Below, one piece after another: positions 50,525-63,612 of a stretch of 64,000 bases of DNA. Source of the stretch: Rotaria sp. Silwood1 (lineage: Eukaryota; Rotifera; Eurotatoria; Philodinida; Philodinidae); assembly GCA_905250075.1 (NCBI GenBank), contig CAJNOP010000026.1:1224419-1288418 (forward strand), in the 5' to 3' direction. The stretch's first letter is position 1; every line of letters starts with the position of its first letter. Both the position numbers and the translations under genes were made by a program. The notes under the pieces were generated by a model. That model made no database searches. It was not told the origin of the DNA and worked only from the letters and a program-made list of their open reading frames with translations.

Positions 50525-53500
50525 ATGTACTCCTCAGTTGTTAACAAATCAACAGAACCTTGTCTTATATTACCATCGTCTCTTGTTACAACATCATTAA
50601 TCTCAAATAATGATAGAACACTTATCAGTAATAATTCTACATTATCATCACCACAATCATATGGAAGAAGAGAAAATATATTAACATATACATCACATTC
50701 ATCATTAAATAATTCAAATGATTATTATACAAAAAAACGTATTGAAGAATTACATGAACGTATGGATGATATTCAAATATCAAGTTTTTTAAAATTTATT
50801 AATTATCATTTATCATTAAAAAGTGATGAAAAAAAAATTTTTATAAATAATTTATCAAAAGATTTATGTAATGGACATATTTTAATTGATTTAATTGAAA
50901 TATTATCATCAACAAAATTAAAACGTGAACATGGTCATACACGTTTTCATGCATTAACTAATGTTCAATATGTTTTAGATTATTTAAAAGCACGTCTGCA
51001 ACATATTGATATATCACCAAATGATATTGTATCAGGAAATCGTAAACAAATATTAGCATTATTATGGATTATAATGAGAACATTTGATTTTCCAGCATTT
51101 CGTATAACAAATAAAAATTGTTTTGTAGAAAAAACACTTTTAGGTTATGGAGAAGATCGTAGTATTATTATAAATTGGTTAAATGATATTTTAAATCATA
51201 GTTTAAATACAAAAGAAATATATATTAAAGATTTTTATATTCATACATGGGATAATGGTTATTATTTATCAATAATTATTAAATATTTAATACCATTAAG
51301 TGAAAATTATTTAACAAATCAATGTTTTGATTATTTACAAGAATTAAATAAATTAAATTTATATGATACACAACGTTTTCTATTATGTTTAAATATTTCA
51401 AAGTATTGTTTTAATACAGTAACAATTATTGATTTGAAAGATAAAACTGAAAAATGTTTATTTAAATATTTTACTGAATTAAAACAAAATATTTTGATTA
51501 TTTTCAAAACAAATCATATTGGAAAATTAATTCAAAACAATCCTTATACTAAACAAGTACTTGATACAGTCATTCGAACAGGAACAGGTAAATATCAGAG
51601 AAATGTTGAGATGATGTAATAGATTAAATCAATAGATATATATATATGTACGTTTCACTTTTTGTTTATAGAACATTCTTCACATATAATTAATAATAAT
51701 GAAGAATATTTAAGTTGTATTGAAGATGATCATGAACAAATATCAACAGAAAAACATATAAAATTACCTATGGATTCTATAGGTCATTTAACAACATCAT
51801 CATCAAATAATACTGATGTATCATCAGATTTACGAACATTAGAAAGATCAAGATTATTTTATGATGAACAACAAGAAGCAAAATTACAACAAAAAAATTC
51901 TTCGGATAAAATTGAGGATTTAGAAAGGTATTGTTAAAAAGAAGCATTGTCATAGTAAACAAAATGATGTCCTTGACCTATTACGAAATGAATGTTAAAG
52001 TTTTAATTAAAGAGATAACATAGAAATGAAATTTATTCTTCAACTATTGACATTTCCATCTATAACAAGACTAAGTTAGTCAAATAAGATGATCATTGAC
52101 AATTTTTTAAAAACGGTTTTTTTTATTTTTTGAGATTTTCATGATTGGAAAGAGAAATTTGTTGAATATATTTTTTCCAATAATTGATATGTAATTCTAA
52201 CAGGAAAATAATTAAAGTAGGACAGTTATTTGAAGAAAAAAAAGTTATTATACCCTTTGTTTAATATTTTATCTTTTCTTCATACCAATAACGAAGATCA
52301 TAGGTCATTATCTTGTTTTTTTTTTTCGAAAAATAATGTAGGATACCTTTGTTACTGATATAACTATATCTCTAAGAAAAGAACATTGTTCTTAACGATT
52401 AAATTTATTTATTTATAGTAACTTTTATAAGGCAAATGCTTATAATGAAATGCCGAAAGAAGAACAGATTCAAACGATTATCGATCAATCACAACAACTT
52501 AATAGTTTAGGTGAAAATTCACAACAATTTGTATCGTCAGTTAAACAAAGTGAACAAGATACAAATAATTATGTAGACGCAAATCAATCAATAACTCCAA
52601 TTGAAGATTCTAAACAATTTCCATCCACAATTGAACAACCCTTAATTGTTAATAATGAGACAAAAGAAACGATCATACCACATATTGAAAATCAACTAAA
52701 TGCAAAATCGGAACAATCTATAACTGAAATACAAGAATCAAAATTGTTTTTTCCATCAAATGAAGAAGAGAAACAATCTACAGATGATTATGAACAGTCA
52801 CAACAAAGTATAATATTACAAAAAGAAATTGAAGAATCTACTGAAAACAAAGATTCTACTATTGCTACAAATGAAACATTAGAACAATCTACTTTTACAA
52901 TCCCAGAATCACCACAATCTATGGTAATGAATGAAAATTTAGACCAAATTATAATTGAAGAACCACAACAACAATCTTTAACTTTAAACGAAGAAGATAA
53001 ACAATCGAATAATGAATATGAAAAATTAGAACAAATTACAATCGAAGAATCAACAAACCAACCAATAGTACCTACCGATGAACCAATAGATCAACCAATA
53101 ATACTCATTGAAGAAGATAAAAAACCAACAGTTGATTATGAACAATCAGAACAATTGACAATGTCACAAAACGGAATTGAACAGTCTATTGAAAATAAAA
53201 ATTCTATTCATACAGATGAAACATTAGAACAGCCTATTTGTATAATCAAAGAATCACCACAATCTACAACATTGAATGAAAATTTAGAGCAAATTACAAC
53301 GACAGAACCAATAACAACATCAATTGAGGAACTACAACAACAATGTATAAGTTCAAACGAAGAAGATAAACAAATGAAAAATGAATATGAGAAATTAGAA
53401 CAAACTTTAGCATTAATTAAAGAAATTGAACAATCAGTTAATAATGAATCTTGTATTACTGGTACTAACCAATTAAGACTTAAAATAGAAGAACAAGAAG

Positions 53501-55442
53501 AATTTTTAATATCAAATGAAAATATTAAACAGTCTAATGTTGAAATCGAACGATCAGAACAAATTGCTTTACCAATTACTGAAAATATACCTTCCATAAA
53601 TATTAATGAAAAATCAGAACAACCTATAATTACAATTGAAGGTCAAACATATTCACCATTGAATACATCAATTGAGGTAAATTATATATCCGCAATTGAA
53701 TATAAAAAATTGGAAGAACCAATTTCAAATGAAGGTTCTATTATTACAAACCATAAATTAGAACAAGTTACAACTGAAGAACCATTACAATCAGTTATAT
53801 CAAATGAAGAAGCATCAATAAGATTGGTTGAAAATAATCATTCTATTATAACAGATGATCAATTAGAACAATCTACAACTAATAAATCATTACAAATGGT
53901 ATTATCAAATGAAGAAAATACAATAAATAGTATTAACAACGAACATTCAGCTACATCTAACGGAAATTTAGAACAATCTATAATTAATAATGAAGAAACA
54001 AAGCAATGTACTATTGAACCTGAAACATCGAAAGACTCATCAGTTCAAATCGAAGAATTCATAGAAATTAAACCTTCTACTATGACAAATAATACATCAG
54101 AACAATCCGTAAATATCGAACCAACACAATGCTCATCATCAGACAAAGATCTTCAACAAACAGCATCAACAAATCTTAATAATTATTCCATTACAGTTGA
54201 TGAAAACTTAGAACAACATACAACTCAACAATCATTACAAGACGATGAAATATTAAATGAAAAAACATTTATTGAAAATAATTCATCGATCATAACAAAT
54301 AAAAAATTAGAAAAACCTACAGTTGTAGAATTACCACAACCTATTACAATAAATGAAGATATTAATAAATCAACAAATGAAAATCAAGAGTTCATTACCA
54401 ATACTGAAGATTTAACACAAACAGTATTATCATGTCAAGAAATTCAACATAGTGCTACTTCCAATGAACAATTAATACAATCAAAAATCAGGATTAATCA
54501 ATCAGAACAATGTACATTTCCAGCTAAAAAACCAATATTAACAACAGCAACAACATTGAAAGGCGCAAGTTATTCTGATGTTGTGAGTAGACAATTACCA
54601 AAACCAACAAATGAATCCGTAAAAACTACAGATTTATTTAAAAAACAAGCATATACAATAGAATCAAAGAAAAATATCATTTCACCTATAATAACAATAC
54701 AAAAACCTACACAATATAACAAAACAGCTGATGAAATTGAACAAGTTCTTTTGACAAATACCATAAAAGAAACAGAACAATCTGAAGTATTACTTGAAAA
54801 ACAAGAACAATCGGCTACTATCATTGAAAAAGAACATGACACATCAATGATATCAAATGGAGAATGCCAAATGTCTTCAAACAAAAATAATAAATCAAGA
54901 CGATCTAATGCTAAAAGAAGAAAATCAAAAAAATCATCAGTTACAACTGAAAACTCACCACAACTTATCACTAATAATGATGATGATGATGAAGAGGAAG
55001 AAATCGAAATATCATTATCTTCTCAAAATCTAACAAGTACTATTCCAAAACAAGAAACAAGTAACATTAAATCAGAAATTGAAAATTCGTCAACAACACA
55101 TAAAAAATCATCTAATGATAATACATCCACAAATCAGTAAATATTTCATGATTATTAAAAACATAAATAATTTTATGTTTTGTTTTTAGTGAAACTTCAC
55201 AAAATTCAAGTGCCTTACGATCTCGTAAACATAAAAAGAAAACAACAACAACAACAACAGCAACAACATTAATCGAAAAATCTTCATCTACTATTATTCC
55301 AAAAACAACAATGGAAAATCGAAATGTATTTCTTATTATAAAAGAATATATACTTACTCGAAAAATTCTTGCATTCCTATGTGTTTTTATTCTTGTTTGT
55401 TTTTTGTTTATTAATTCTTATTATTTCTCGTTTTCATCATAA
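50525..55442 (+). CDS. calmin-like tandem calponin-homology protein with C-terminal membrane anchor, 4 exons
   Basis: Exons 50525-51587, 51672-51927, 52419-55136 and 55190-55442 join at GT-AG introns with matching phases (1, 2, 2), giving 1429 residues. Two calponin-homology domains lie at about 83-190 (FLKFINYHLS... NGHILIDLIEIL...LLWIIMRTFDF) and 212-320 (IINWLNDIL...NGYYLSIIIKYLIP), the usual actin-binding pair. A region of about 900 residues follows, made of degenerate acidic Glu/Gln/Ser/Asn/Thr repeats with recurring EQS, NEEDKQ and LEQ units. Next comes a basic patch (KSRRSNAKRRKSKKSS), then poly-Thr and a final hydrophobic helix (about 1405-1424) with a tiny tail ending FSFSS. CH-CH plus tail anchor is the architecture of calmin. 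Nesprins share CH-CH and a C-terminal anchor, but the spectrin repeats and PPPx terminus are absent. It probably links actin to an internal membrane. Confidence 0.8.
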
Positions 55443-55822
55443 GTGATATTTATTTCCTATTGTTATTTGAACACAATCAACAATCCGTTATCTTTTCCTC
55501 ATATTTCTTTTCTTTTTTCAAAAAACACTGAATACTCTATCTTGTTGAAACATTTTATTCATATTATCTTCTATGGCAAGTTTGTGTGTGAACAGTTGTT
55601 TTCTTTTTATGACATATAGATATTTTCAATTCAAATAAGAACTGACGACAGAAAGAAGAAAAAAAAAAAGTAAAAAATTAAAAATAAGAAACTTCTAAAT
55701 AAATGAATTAATTAAATTTTTCAATAAATATCTTAATCAATTAAATATTCAACAAATATTTATTATTTAACAAAAGAAAAAGAAAAATGAAGTTAGTACA
55801 TAGAACATCTTTATTTTTATAG
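55443..55822. other. short intergenic spacer between calmin-like and valyl-tRNA synthetase genes
   Basis: 380 AT-rich bases between two genes on the same strand. A T-rich tract ending in ag directly abuts the ATG of the downstream gene (55823), consistent with a leader splice acceptor. Confidence 0.5.
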
Positions 55823-58800
55823 ATGTTGATTAAAGCCTTTTTATTTAATTATTCATTTCAACGTATAACAAACTATCGATGGTTATCAAAAACTCATCAA
55901 CCATCACTTTTTGAACCCAAATGGGCATCAATATTTGCTCAAGCAACAACTAATTCATATTTACCATCATCAACAGTCAATAATAAAAAACCATTTGTTA
56001 TGCTTTTTCCACCACCAAATGTAACTGGAACTGTTCATTTGGGTCATGCATTAACTACATCAGTTCATGATTGTCTTTTAAGATGGCATACAATGCAACA
56101 AAAATCATATGTTCGTTGTGTACCAGGTTATGATCATGCTGGTATTGCAACACAGGTAGATTTGAAATATTTTTCAATAACGAGCTTTTGTTGGTCAAGT
56201 TAAAACAAAAAAATGAAGCATAAAAATTTTATAGAGTGAATAGAGCAAGGATATTGAATATTGTTAATAGGAATAGAAACAATGTAGATATTAATCAAGG
56301 CTAACTTGTCGAACTTTGTATTTAGATTATGATAATGATGATATTTTACCTTGACATTATTCATTAAATATCAATTTTCTAAAATCTAGATATTATATTC
56401 AATCGAGTTGAATGAATTTATTTAATGATTTAATCAAGTTTATAGGACTAAACTTCTATTCTATATTAATATTGATATGATGCATAAAGAATATCCGAAA
56501 TGTTTTGAAACGATTTAAAAAAATTTATCATTCTACCATTTAATAACAGTAAAGTCTAGTCGAATTTGATCGATTATTTTATATACTTAGGAATAAATAA
56601 CTACAAAGTTTAAGGTCGATAGTTTTTACTGTACATGAAAAACTAGGACAATACTATCATGTACTAATTTATTAATTTTTCAATAGTTTAAATTGACCAG
56701 ATACGATATAAAACTGACAGAAGAAATATTCATTCTTAAGTATTTTGGACCAGCAAATGCAGAAAAATTCTTCTATGAATAGTTTTCCGTTCTACTACGT
56801 ATTGTAATGGTTTCTATGAAGTTTTAGCAATTTTTCCAACGCTAACCAGACTTTCTATAAAGACAAATCATTGATATTCCAGTTTCACCATGAGCTACAG
56901 TGGAATAAATCGAGAATAATAGAGAAACTCTATAATTTCGACAACTTGTTTAATTTCCCGTTGGAATTTGGACACTTTTTTTTATTATTGAAAGTCCTGT
57001 GGGAAATTTGACACTATGTCATAAATCAAATGGAGAAATTTCGATTTACTATTACCACGATAGTAATAGATTGGTAATGTTCAATCCTAATGAATATTCT
57101 AGTCGAAAAAAAAAGCATCTAAACTATTAGTTGTTTTACGACATGTAATTATTTAAGATAATTACAATCATAAAAAAAAAAAGAATGCTACTAACTTTCT
57201 ATACTACTGAACTAGCTGATGTCAGATCTATAGAAAACATCTGGCATACATTAAAATAGACATCATGAGAGTGCGATAATCATAATAGTATTGAACAATG
57301 AAAAAACAACAATATAAAAGAAATGTAGAAAAAAAGAATTCAAATATTTCTTTCTATCAACTAATCGTTTGAAAACGTCTGTAATACTCCTAATCTCTTT
57401 TCACATGTATCATTTGTCTCAGAATCTAATAGAAAGTATAGATTCGAAAATATCTACTTCAGTTTTGAACATTTTTGCTTTCGACCAAAGTAGAAACAAC
57501 TAACTAGATTCCGTATCTAAACAAATTCTAAAAAAATTGAATTCATTCACAAAGAAAAAAAAAATCAAGTCATGAAATTACAAATTTCTGTTAATTTTTC
57601 TTGTTTTCTTTTTCAAGGTTATAGTTGAAAAACATATAGCACCTCAAACACGTGAACAATTAGGTAGAGAAAAATTTCTTGAAGAATGTTATCAATGGTC
57701 TTCAACTTATCGTCAAACAATTGAAACACAATTAAAACGTTTATGTCCATTATTCGATTGGTCAAATGCTTATTTTACTATGGATAAAAATCTTGTTGAA
57801 TATGTACGTGATTCATTTTTACGTTTATATAATGATGGTCTAATTTATCGTGATCGACGTATTGTTAATTGGTGTTGTCAGCTTCAATCAGTTGTTAGTG
57901 ATATTGAAGTTGATTCAAAAGAAATAAATGGACGAGAAAATTTTTCAATACCTGGATATTCAAAAGATATTGAATTAGGTATACTTTATAATATTGCATA
58001 TAAAATTATTGATGAACAACAAGATAAAGAAATTATTGTTAGTACAACACGACCAGAAACAATTTTAGCTGATACAGGTATTGCTGTTCATCCAAATGAT
58101 CTTCGTTATATATTATTAAAAAATAAATTTGTTCAAAATCCATTTGATCCTCAAGATCGATTACCAATTATATTTGATGAAAGTGTTGATCAAAATTTTG
58201 GTACTGGTGCAGTTAAATTAACACCAGGTCATGATGCATTTGATTATACATTAGCTATGAAATATAAACTTGAAATTCGAACTATGTTAAATGATCAAGG
58301 TCATGTACAACTTGATTTAAATCATCCATATTATCGTGAATTAAATAATTTACATCGTTATGATGCACGTGAAAAAGTACTGCAATTACTTGAAAATAAA
58401 GGATTAAGACGAGGAGAAAAACAACAAGAAAAAATGATTGTACCTCTATGTAGTCGAACAGGCGATATTATTGAACCAATGGTTAAAGAACAATGGTTTC
58501 TTAATACAACTGAAATGTGTAAGTTGATTTGATTAGAACTTATTTCGATAGACATATATCCAACTCAGTTTTAACTCTTTACTTCTCATAGAGATTTCAG
58601 AAAAAGTCACTGATGAAACAATCATTGTTATATAATATGAGTATTCCAGAAATGTCAATAGTGTAGATAGATCGATCAGGTATACTATTGGCTATGACGG
58701 CAACTTGATCACTCCAGGGACCATTTGGGTGGAGAACAACGTTCCAAAAATGCTTCGGCAGGTCTTTCTTAAATCTGATGTAGTTAGACCAAAAAATGTT

Positions 58801-61800
58801 GTAAAGACCTCGACGACGTCTCCATTTGTAAAGAATTGTTCGCTCAATCATGATATATGATGAAAGCAAAAATTTATACTCGAGCTAAAAGCACTGAAAA
58901 ACTAGAGGTTCGATTTTCTGACATATCACTAGTTGTCATTTTTTATCATACTATCTCTTATCTATCTGGCCTTTGTAAAACTTTCGAACGATATTAATAT
59001 CAGTAGTAGAAGTTATCGTCATTAGATATTACTCCATACGTTTCCGCAAGACGATCTCTCGTTCTAGCGTACACTGATGCAATGTTTATCAAGTCTGCAT
59101 CGAGCACTCTCTTAGAGATCTGCAAAATCGCTTTTTTTAGTCCCGGTCCCGGTCTTTGCCATTGGCTTCATTTCTAAAATCGAGCAACTTTTTTTACGAT
59201 CTGTGTACTTTTATGAATACATAAAATTGACATAAATGATTTAGATTCGTTAACAGTAAGAGACTTCTTTTATATCCAGTCTTAAAGTTGAATGTATACA
59301 AAATTGATAAAAGTGTCTTTGAGTCGGTGTTACTTCAAGAATCAGTTTCATATGTCAAAATACAGATCAAAAGAACTGAAACTGGTATTTTTTGAACAAG
59401 TCTCGGAATGATTTTTCACAAGATTGAGCCTGAGTTTGTATATTTATTTTTCATATTCAACAAGTATTAAAGTTCGTTCTCAAATATAATCAAGTACAAT
59501 AAAAAAAACTAAAGAGTTCAAATTACAACTCGTAATCAGTAAAGACTTTTATAGAAATAGCAAATAAAAATATTTGATTTACAGATCTTTAATCATGTCG
59601 AAATGATAAACATGAAAATATATTGCATAAAAAGCTGACCGAGACCAGTGTGAAAAATTCTTAGTCCTGGCCCGCAAAAAAGTCAAATTTTAGTTCCGGT
59701 ACCACTTTGCAGTTCCCTACACTCTCTTCATCATTTCATATTTTAGGATTTCCTTGACACACCTGAACAATGACGCGAGTTTATCTCGCTGATAGTTACT
59801 AGGAAAGACATTTGTTTTTGAATATCTTATCAATCGATTGTTGCTATTAATCATTACTCAACTCCTCGTTGTTTTTTGGTAGTGACCACGATTCAATCTA
59901 TGAAAAACAAATCCCGTTTTTTTTTTAATGAATAATCTCTTATGAATATTATTATAGGTCGTCAAGCTTCAGCCATTGTTGATAATGACGCTCTAAAATT
60001 AACACCATCGTCGACTTGTAAAGTATGGAAATATTGGCTTGATAATGCACGACCATGGTGTTTATCAAGACAACTTTGGTGGGGACATTCAATACCTATG
60101 TATCGATGCTCAATAAATAATAAATCATCTGAATATAAATGGATTGGTGCAAAATCACTTGAAGAAGCAAAAATAAAAGCTAGTGAATTATTTCCAGATA
60201 TTCCATCAAATTCAATTCATATTGAACAAGATCAAGATGTACTTGATACATGGTTTTCATCAGGTTTATTACCAATATCAATATTTAATAAAAACAATTC
60301 ACAAGAATTTCCAACAACATTACTTGAAACTGGTTATGATATAATGTTCTTTTGGGTTGCTCGTATGGTTATGCTTGTAAATATTAGCTTTTTTTTCCTA
60401 AATATGAACATTCATTTGGAAAAACTTTTTAATTATTAGAGTCTTAAACTAACAAATCAATTACCATTTCATGAAGTTCTATTTCATGGATTAATTTGTG
60501 ATCCAAATGGGAAAAAAATGTCAAAATCATTAGGTTAATTTAAGTGTTTTGTCTTTCTCGAAAAAAAAACTTGATTCTTTTAATAAAGGTAATATAATTG
60601 ATCCAATGGATGTTGTTAATGGAATAAGTCTTCAATCATTACAAAAACGTCTTGAACAATCACACTTGTCACGTAATGAAATTGAACGAGCTAAACATGC
60701 ACAAGCAATTCAATATCCGTCAGGTATTGAACCAATTGGATCTGATGGTCTTCGTCTTTGTCTTTTATCTCATGATATATTTCAACAATCAATACGTTTT
60801 GATCCAACACAATTCGATTATGTTGCACGTTATTGTAATAAATTTTGGAATGCTTATAAATATGTAAAAGAATTTGCCTTAGCTGATATGAATCTTCATC
60901 ATGATAATATATCAAATATAAATTATGAACAAATAGAAAAATTAGTAGAAAATCGTCTTGTTGATCGTTGGATATTAAATGAATTAAATAAAACAATAGG
61001 AAAAGTAAATGAATGTTTACATAATTATACATTTCATTTAGCTGTTGTTCGTTTACGTGATTCATTTATAAAAGATTTTTGTGATTTTTATATTGAATTT
61101 AGTAAAATTCCTATAAAACAACAATCAAACGATGATAATAGAAAATCAAATATTCAGATATTACTTTATTATTTACTTAAGCAATATCTTATTCTTTATC
61201 ATCCATTTTTACCAGCTATGACAGAAGAATTATGGCAAGATTTAACAAACGGAAAACAAGGTTATCTTATTCATCAATTATATCCAATCATGAAAAAAAT
61301 TGAAAAGTAAAATTCTTGATTTTGGTTTTTGTATGAGTTTTATTATCAGAGAGATAACTTAGCACTGAAGACAGGTGACAGAATATAGAGAGGTTGAGTT
61401 CTGGAGAAATGGTCGCTTCGTTTATAATAGTCAAAAGTGGACAATGAATGTCTCTGTTTGATATTATTTGAGAATACCTCCTAATATGATTCTTATAAGT
61501 ATATGAAACAAAAACATTATAAACAATTGATTTTTGTTAGCGTTCCGATAGAAATGAGTTATCCTGTAATTTACAAATAATTGATTTTCTTGTTACTAAG
61601 TCTATTCAGAAGTTTTCTGAACCTCATCATTAATTGTAATACAAGATTTCCTATATTATAAACTAGAAATAAGAAAGAAAGATTGTATCATACCTTCTAT
61701 TATAATAGAAGTTTAACTTCTATGTTTTATGTGACATGTTTGTTCGCGGTACAATCAGTCGGAAAACAACTATTGGCATATCACAGTAGAATAGCGGACA

Positions 61801-62641
61801 AAAGATAGCCAATCATTCTAGTATCGAACTATCGTCGATTTTGTTCAAATTTTTCTACCATATTTTAATGCTTATGAAACCTATTTCAGAGAACAATACA
61901 TGTCGAAATTATTTTAATTTGATTATATTTTCTGTGATCATCTAGAGTTTCTTCTGCTGTTAATATGGTATTCTTATTCATAAGAGAGTTTTAGTGTTAA
62001 GTGATTTTAATATTTAAGTCTTAAAGAAGTATCATTGATATAGCACTTTTGTTTATATTCTTAGTATTAATCCAATTGACTCTCAAGTAATACAAATTAT
62101 TCGTTTAATATTAAAAAATGCTACATATTTCAAACAAATGCTTCGTTTATTACGTGATTCTGATATTATCATTCATTTTTCTAATCAAGATCAAGAAGAT
62201 TTATCCACACATATAGAAACTTATTTAACAGAAATCCGTACAATAACACGATTAAATAATATTCATATTTGTCGCTCTTCATCATCATTGAATAATTCTT
62301 TTAAATTATCAAAATTTTCATTTCGTGATTATATAACTGATAATATAGACCTTATATTTAATTTAAATGATAATAAACAATCAAGAGAACTTGTTCAAAA
62401 ACATGAAGAACGATTAAGTAAACAAGTTGATAAATTACATGATGATATAGGTGTTAATGAGTTAGCTACGAAATTTTATCAAGATAATAATGATTTTGAA
62501 AATATTGAACGTGAACAACGTCGACGTGAAACTTTAATTGAAGATCTTAAACTAACTCAACGAAGACATGAAAGATTTGTTGAATTAGCTCAAAAACGAA
62601 CTATTATTGAAAAAAAGAATAAAAATGAAAAAAAATCATAG
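55823..62641 (+). CDS. VARS2: valyl-tRNA synthetase, probably mitochondrial, 6 exons
   Basis: A class I aminoacyl-tRNA synthetase that charges tRNA-Val. Exons 55823-56155, 57618-58518, 59958-60376, 60440-60533, 60589-61306 and 62065-62641 join in frame to 1013 residues. Visible signatures are FPPPNVTG (62-69) with the HIGH motif HLGH (72-75), [10 protein letters not shown] at the end of exon 1, the editing-domain STTRPE (253-258) and [16 protein letters not shown] (about 306-321), [11 protein letters not shown] (448-458), DTWFSSG (508-514), the KMSKS motif (577-581) split from its following Gly codon by an intron, an anticodon-binding domain, and a C-terminal basic coiled coil (about 940-1013). 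The N-terminus is hydrophobic and basic with no acidic residue for 30 positions, like a mitochondrial targeting peptide, hence the VARS2 call; a dual-targeted or cytosolic enzyme is not excluded. Introns 1 and 2 are about 1.45 kb, and intron 2 holds a hAT-like element. Confidence 0.9.
59113..59719. mobile_element. hAT-like non-autonomous transposon in a synthetase intron
   Basis: The 607-base element is flanked by a perfect 8-bp direct repeat, CACTCTCT, at 59105-59112 and 59720-59727, the duplication size typical of hAT elements. The ends are inverted repeats: TAGAGATCTGCAAA on the left and TAGGGAACTGCAAA as the reverse complement of the right (12 of 14 match). G+C-rich subterminal CCGGT motifs occur near both ends. 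No transposase frame is present, so it is a MITE-type copy. The element lies wholly within intron 2 of the valyl-tRNA synthetase gene and leaves its splice sites intact. Confidence 0.85.
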
Positions 62642-63505
62642 TTGATTTTCAAATTTTTGTTTTTTGTGTGTTCTTAATAGTTACTTATTTTCATTTTTCA
62701 CATTGATCAACGAAGAAATACGTTGTTTGCAAGAACTGGCCGTTATCTGTTTTTTTTATATATTCATATCAAATCGAAAAGATAAGCATAGAAAATAGTT
62801 TAGCAATGATTGATAGTTCTTCGCTAATTGATATACTTTTTACCATATACCAAAAATTATTCGATAGAGAATAGTATGTAATAGTTTTAGATTTTTATTT
62901 GTTTATTTGTATTGTATTGAATTAATAATACTTTCGAATAAAAGTCTGAGAAACTGTAAAACATTCGTAAGATTTTTTAAGAAGATATCTTCAATATATT
63001 ATCATTTTATCGCCATTAGCAATCTTCTCAAGCTCGATTAGGTTAGATAACAAAAAAATGCAAAGGCGTCATTTGTTTTTATTTTTGTACTGAAAAATCA
63101 TGAGTAATTTTGAGTAAATCCTATAATTATAATTAATACTTTAAAAAAGTATGAATAGTAATAAACTCATTCACCTTTCATTATAGAAGATGCCTGCAGA
63201 GAATACAATATGAAATTCATAATAAAAGACTGACATATTATACAACACCTTCTATCTAAGTTTACTTTTATAGAAAGCCGATGAAAAGAACGCTCAGATA
63301 ACGTAATACGGAGAAAACCAAACTCTTCTAGATATGTTTTCTGATTATTTTCGTGCAATATTAAGAATATCATTGAATATAAAACAAATAAAGTTTTGTA
63401 CTTTAATAAAGAAGACTAATTTCAAATGAGCTCCTTTGTAATGAGAAATCTCGAAAATGTAAAATGCACAAAAAATAAATCAGTTCGCATGTACATTAAT
63501 TAGGA
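62642..63505. other. AT-rich spacer between the synthetase gene and the telomere-like palindrome
   Basis: No gene is supported. The 68-codon minus-strand frame at 63167-63373 has no recognisable motif. Confidence 0.45.
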
Positions 63506-63610
63506 TGTGGGTGTGGGTGGGTGTGGGGTGTGGGTGTGGATGTGGGGGATGTGGGTGAAGATCTATTACTTATCATCCACACCCACCCCCACACCCCCAC
63601 ACCCACACCC
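63506..63610. repeat. head-to-head telomere-like repeat palindrome
   Basis: The left arm (63506-63557) is made of TGTGGG units and close variants (TGGG, TGTGGGG, TGTGGA) on the plus strand. The right arm (63574-63610) is C-rich and its reverse complement is again TGTGGG-type. About 16 bases separate the arms. TGTGGG is the telomeric unit reported for the bdelloid Adineta vaga. The block is in sharp contrast to the surrounding AT-rich DNA. Both arms have enough G runs for G-quadruplexes, on opposite strands. It could be a relic of a telomere-telomere fusion, telomere repeat captured at a break, or the boundary of a telomere-associated retroelement. Confidence 0.8.
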
Positions 63611-63612
63611 AG

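Noticed and set aside
53208..53597. 129-codon minus-strand frame inside the calmin-like gene (also 54570-54971)
   Set aside because: Antisense shadow of the repetitive Glu/Gln/Ser coding exon; residue content is simply the complement of its codons.
58597..58869. 90-codon minus-strand frame in synthetase intron 2, considered as a transposase fragment
   Set aside because: No transposase motif can be recognised. It lies outside the hAT-like element boundaries and no ends were found for a separate element.
60691..61065. 124-codon minus-strand frame opposite the synthetase
   Set aside because: It is antisense to exon 5, which encodes a recognisable anticodon-binding domain.
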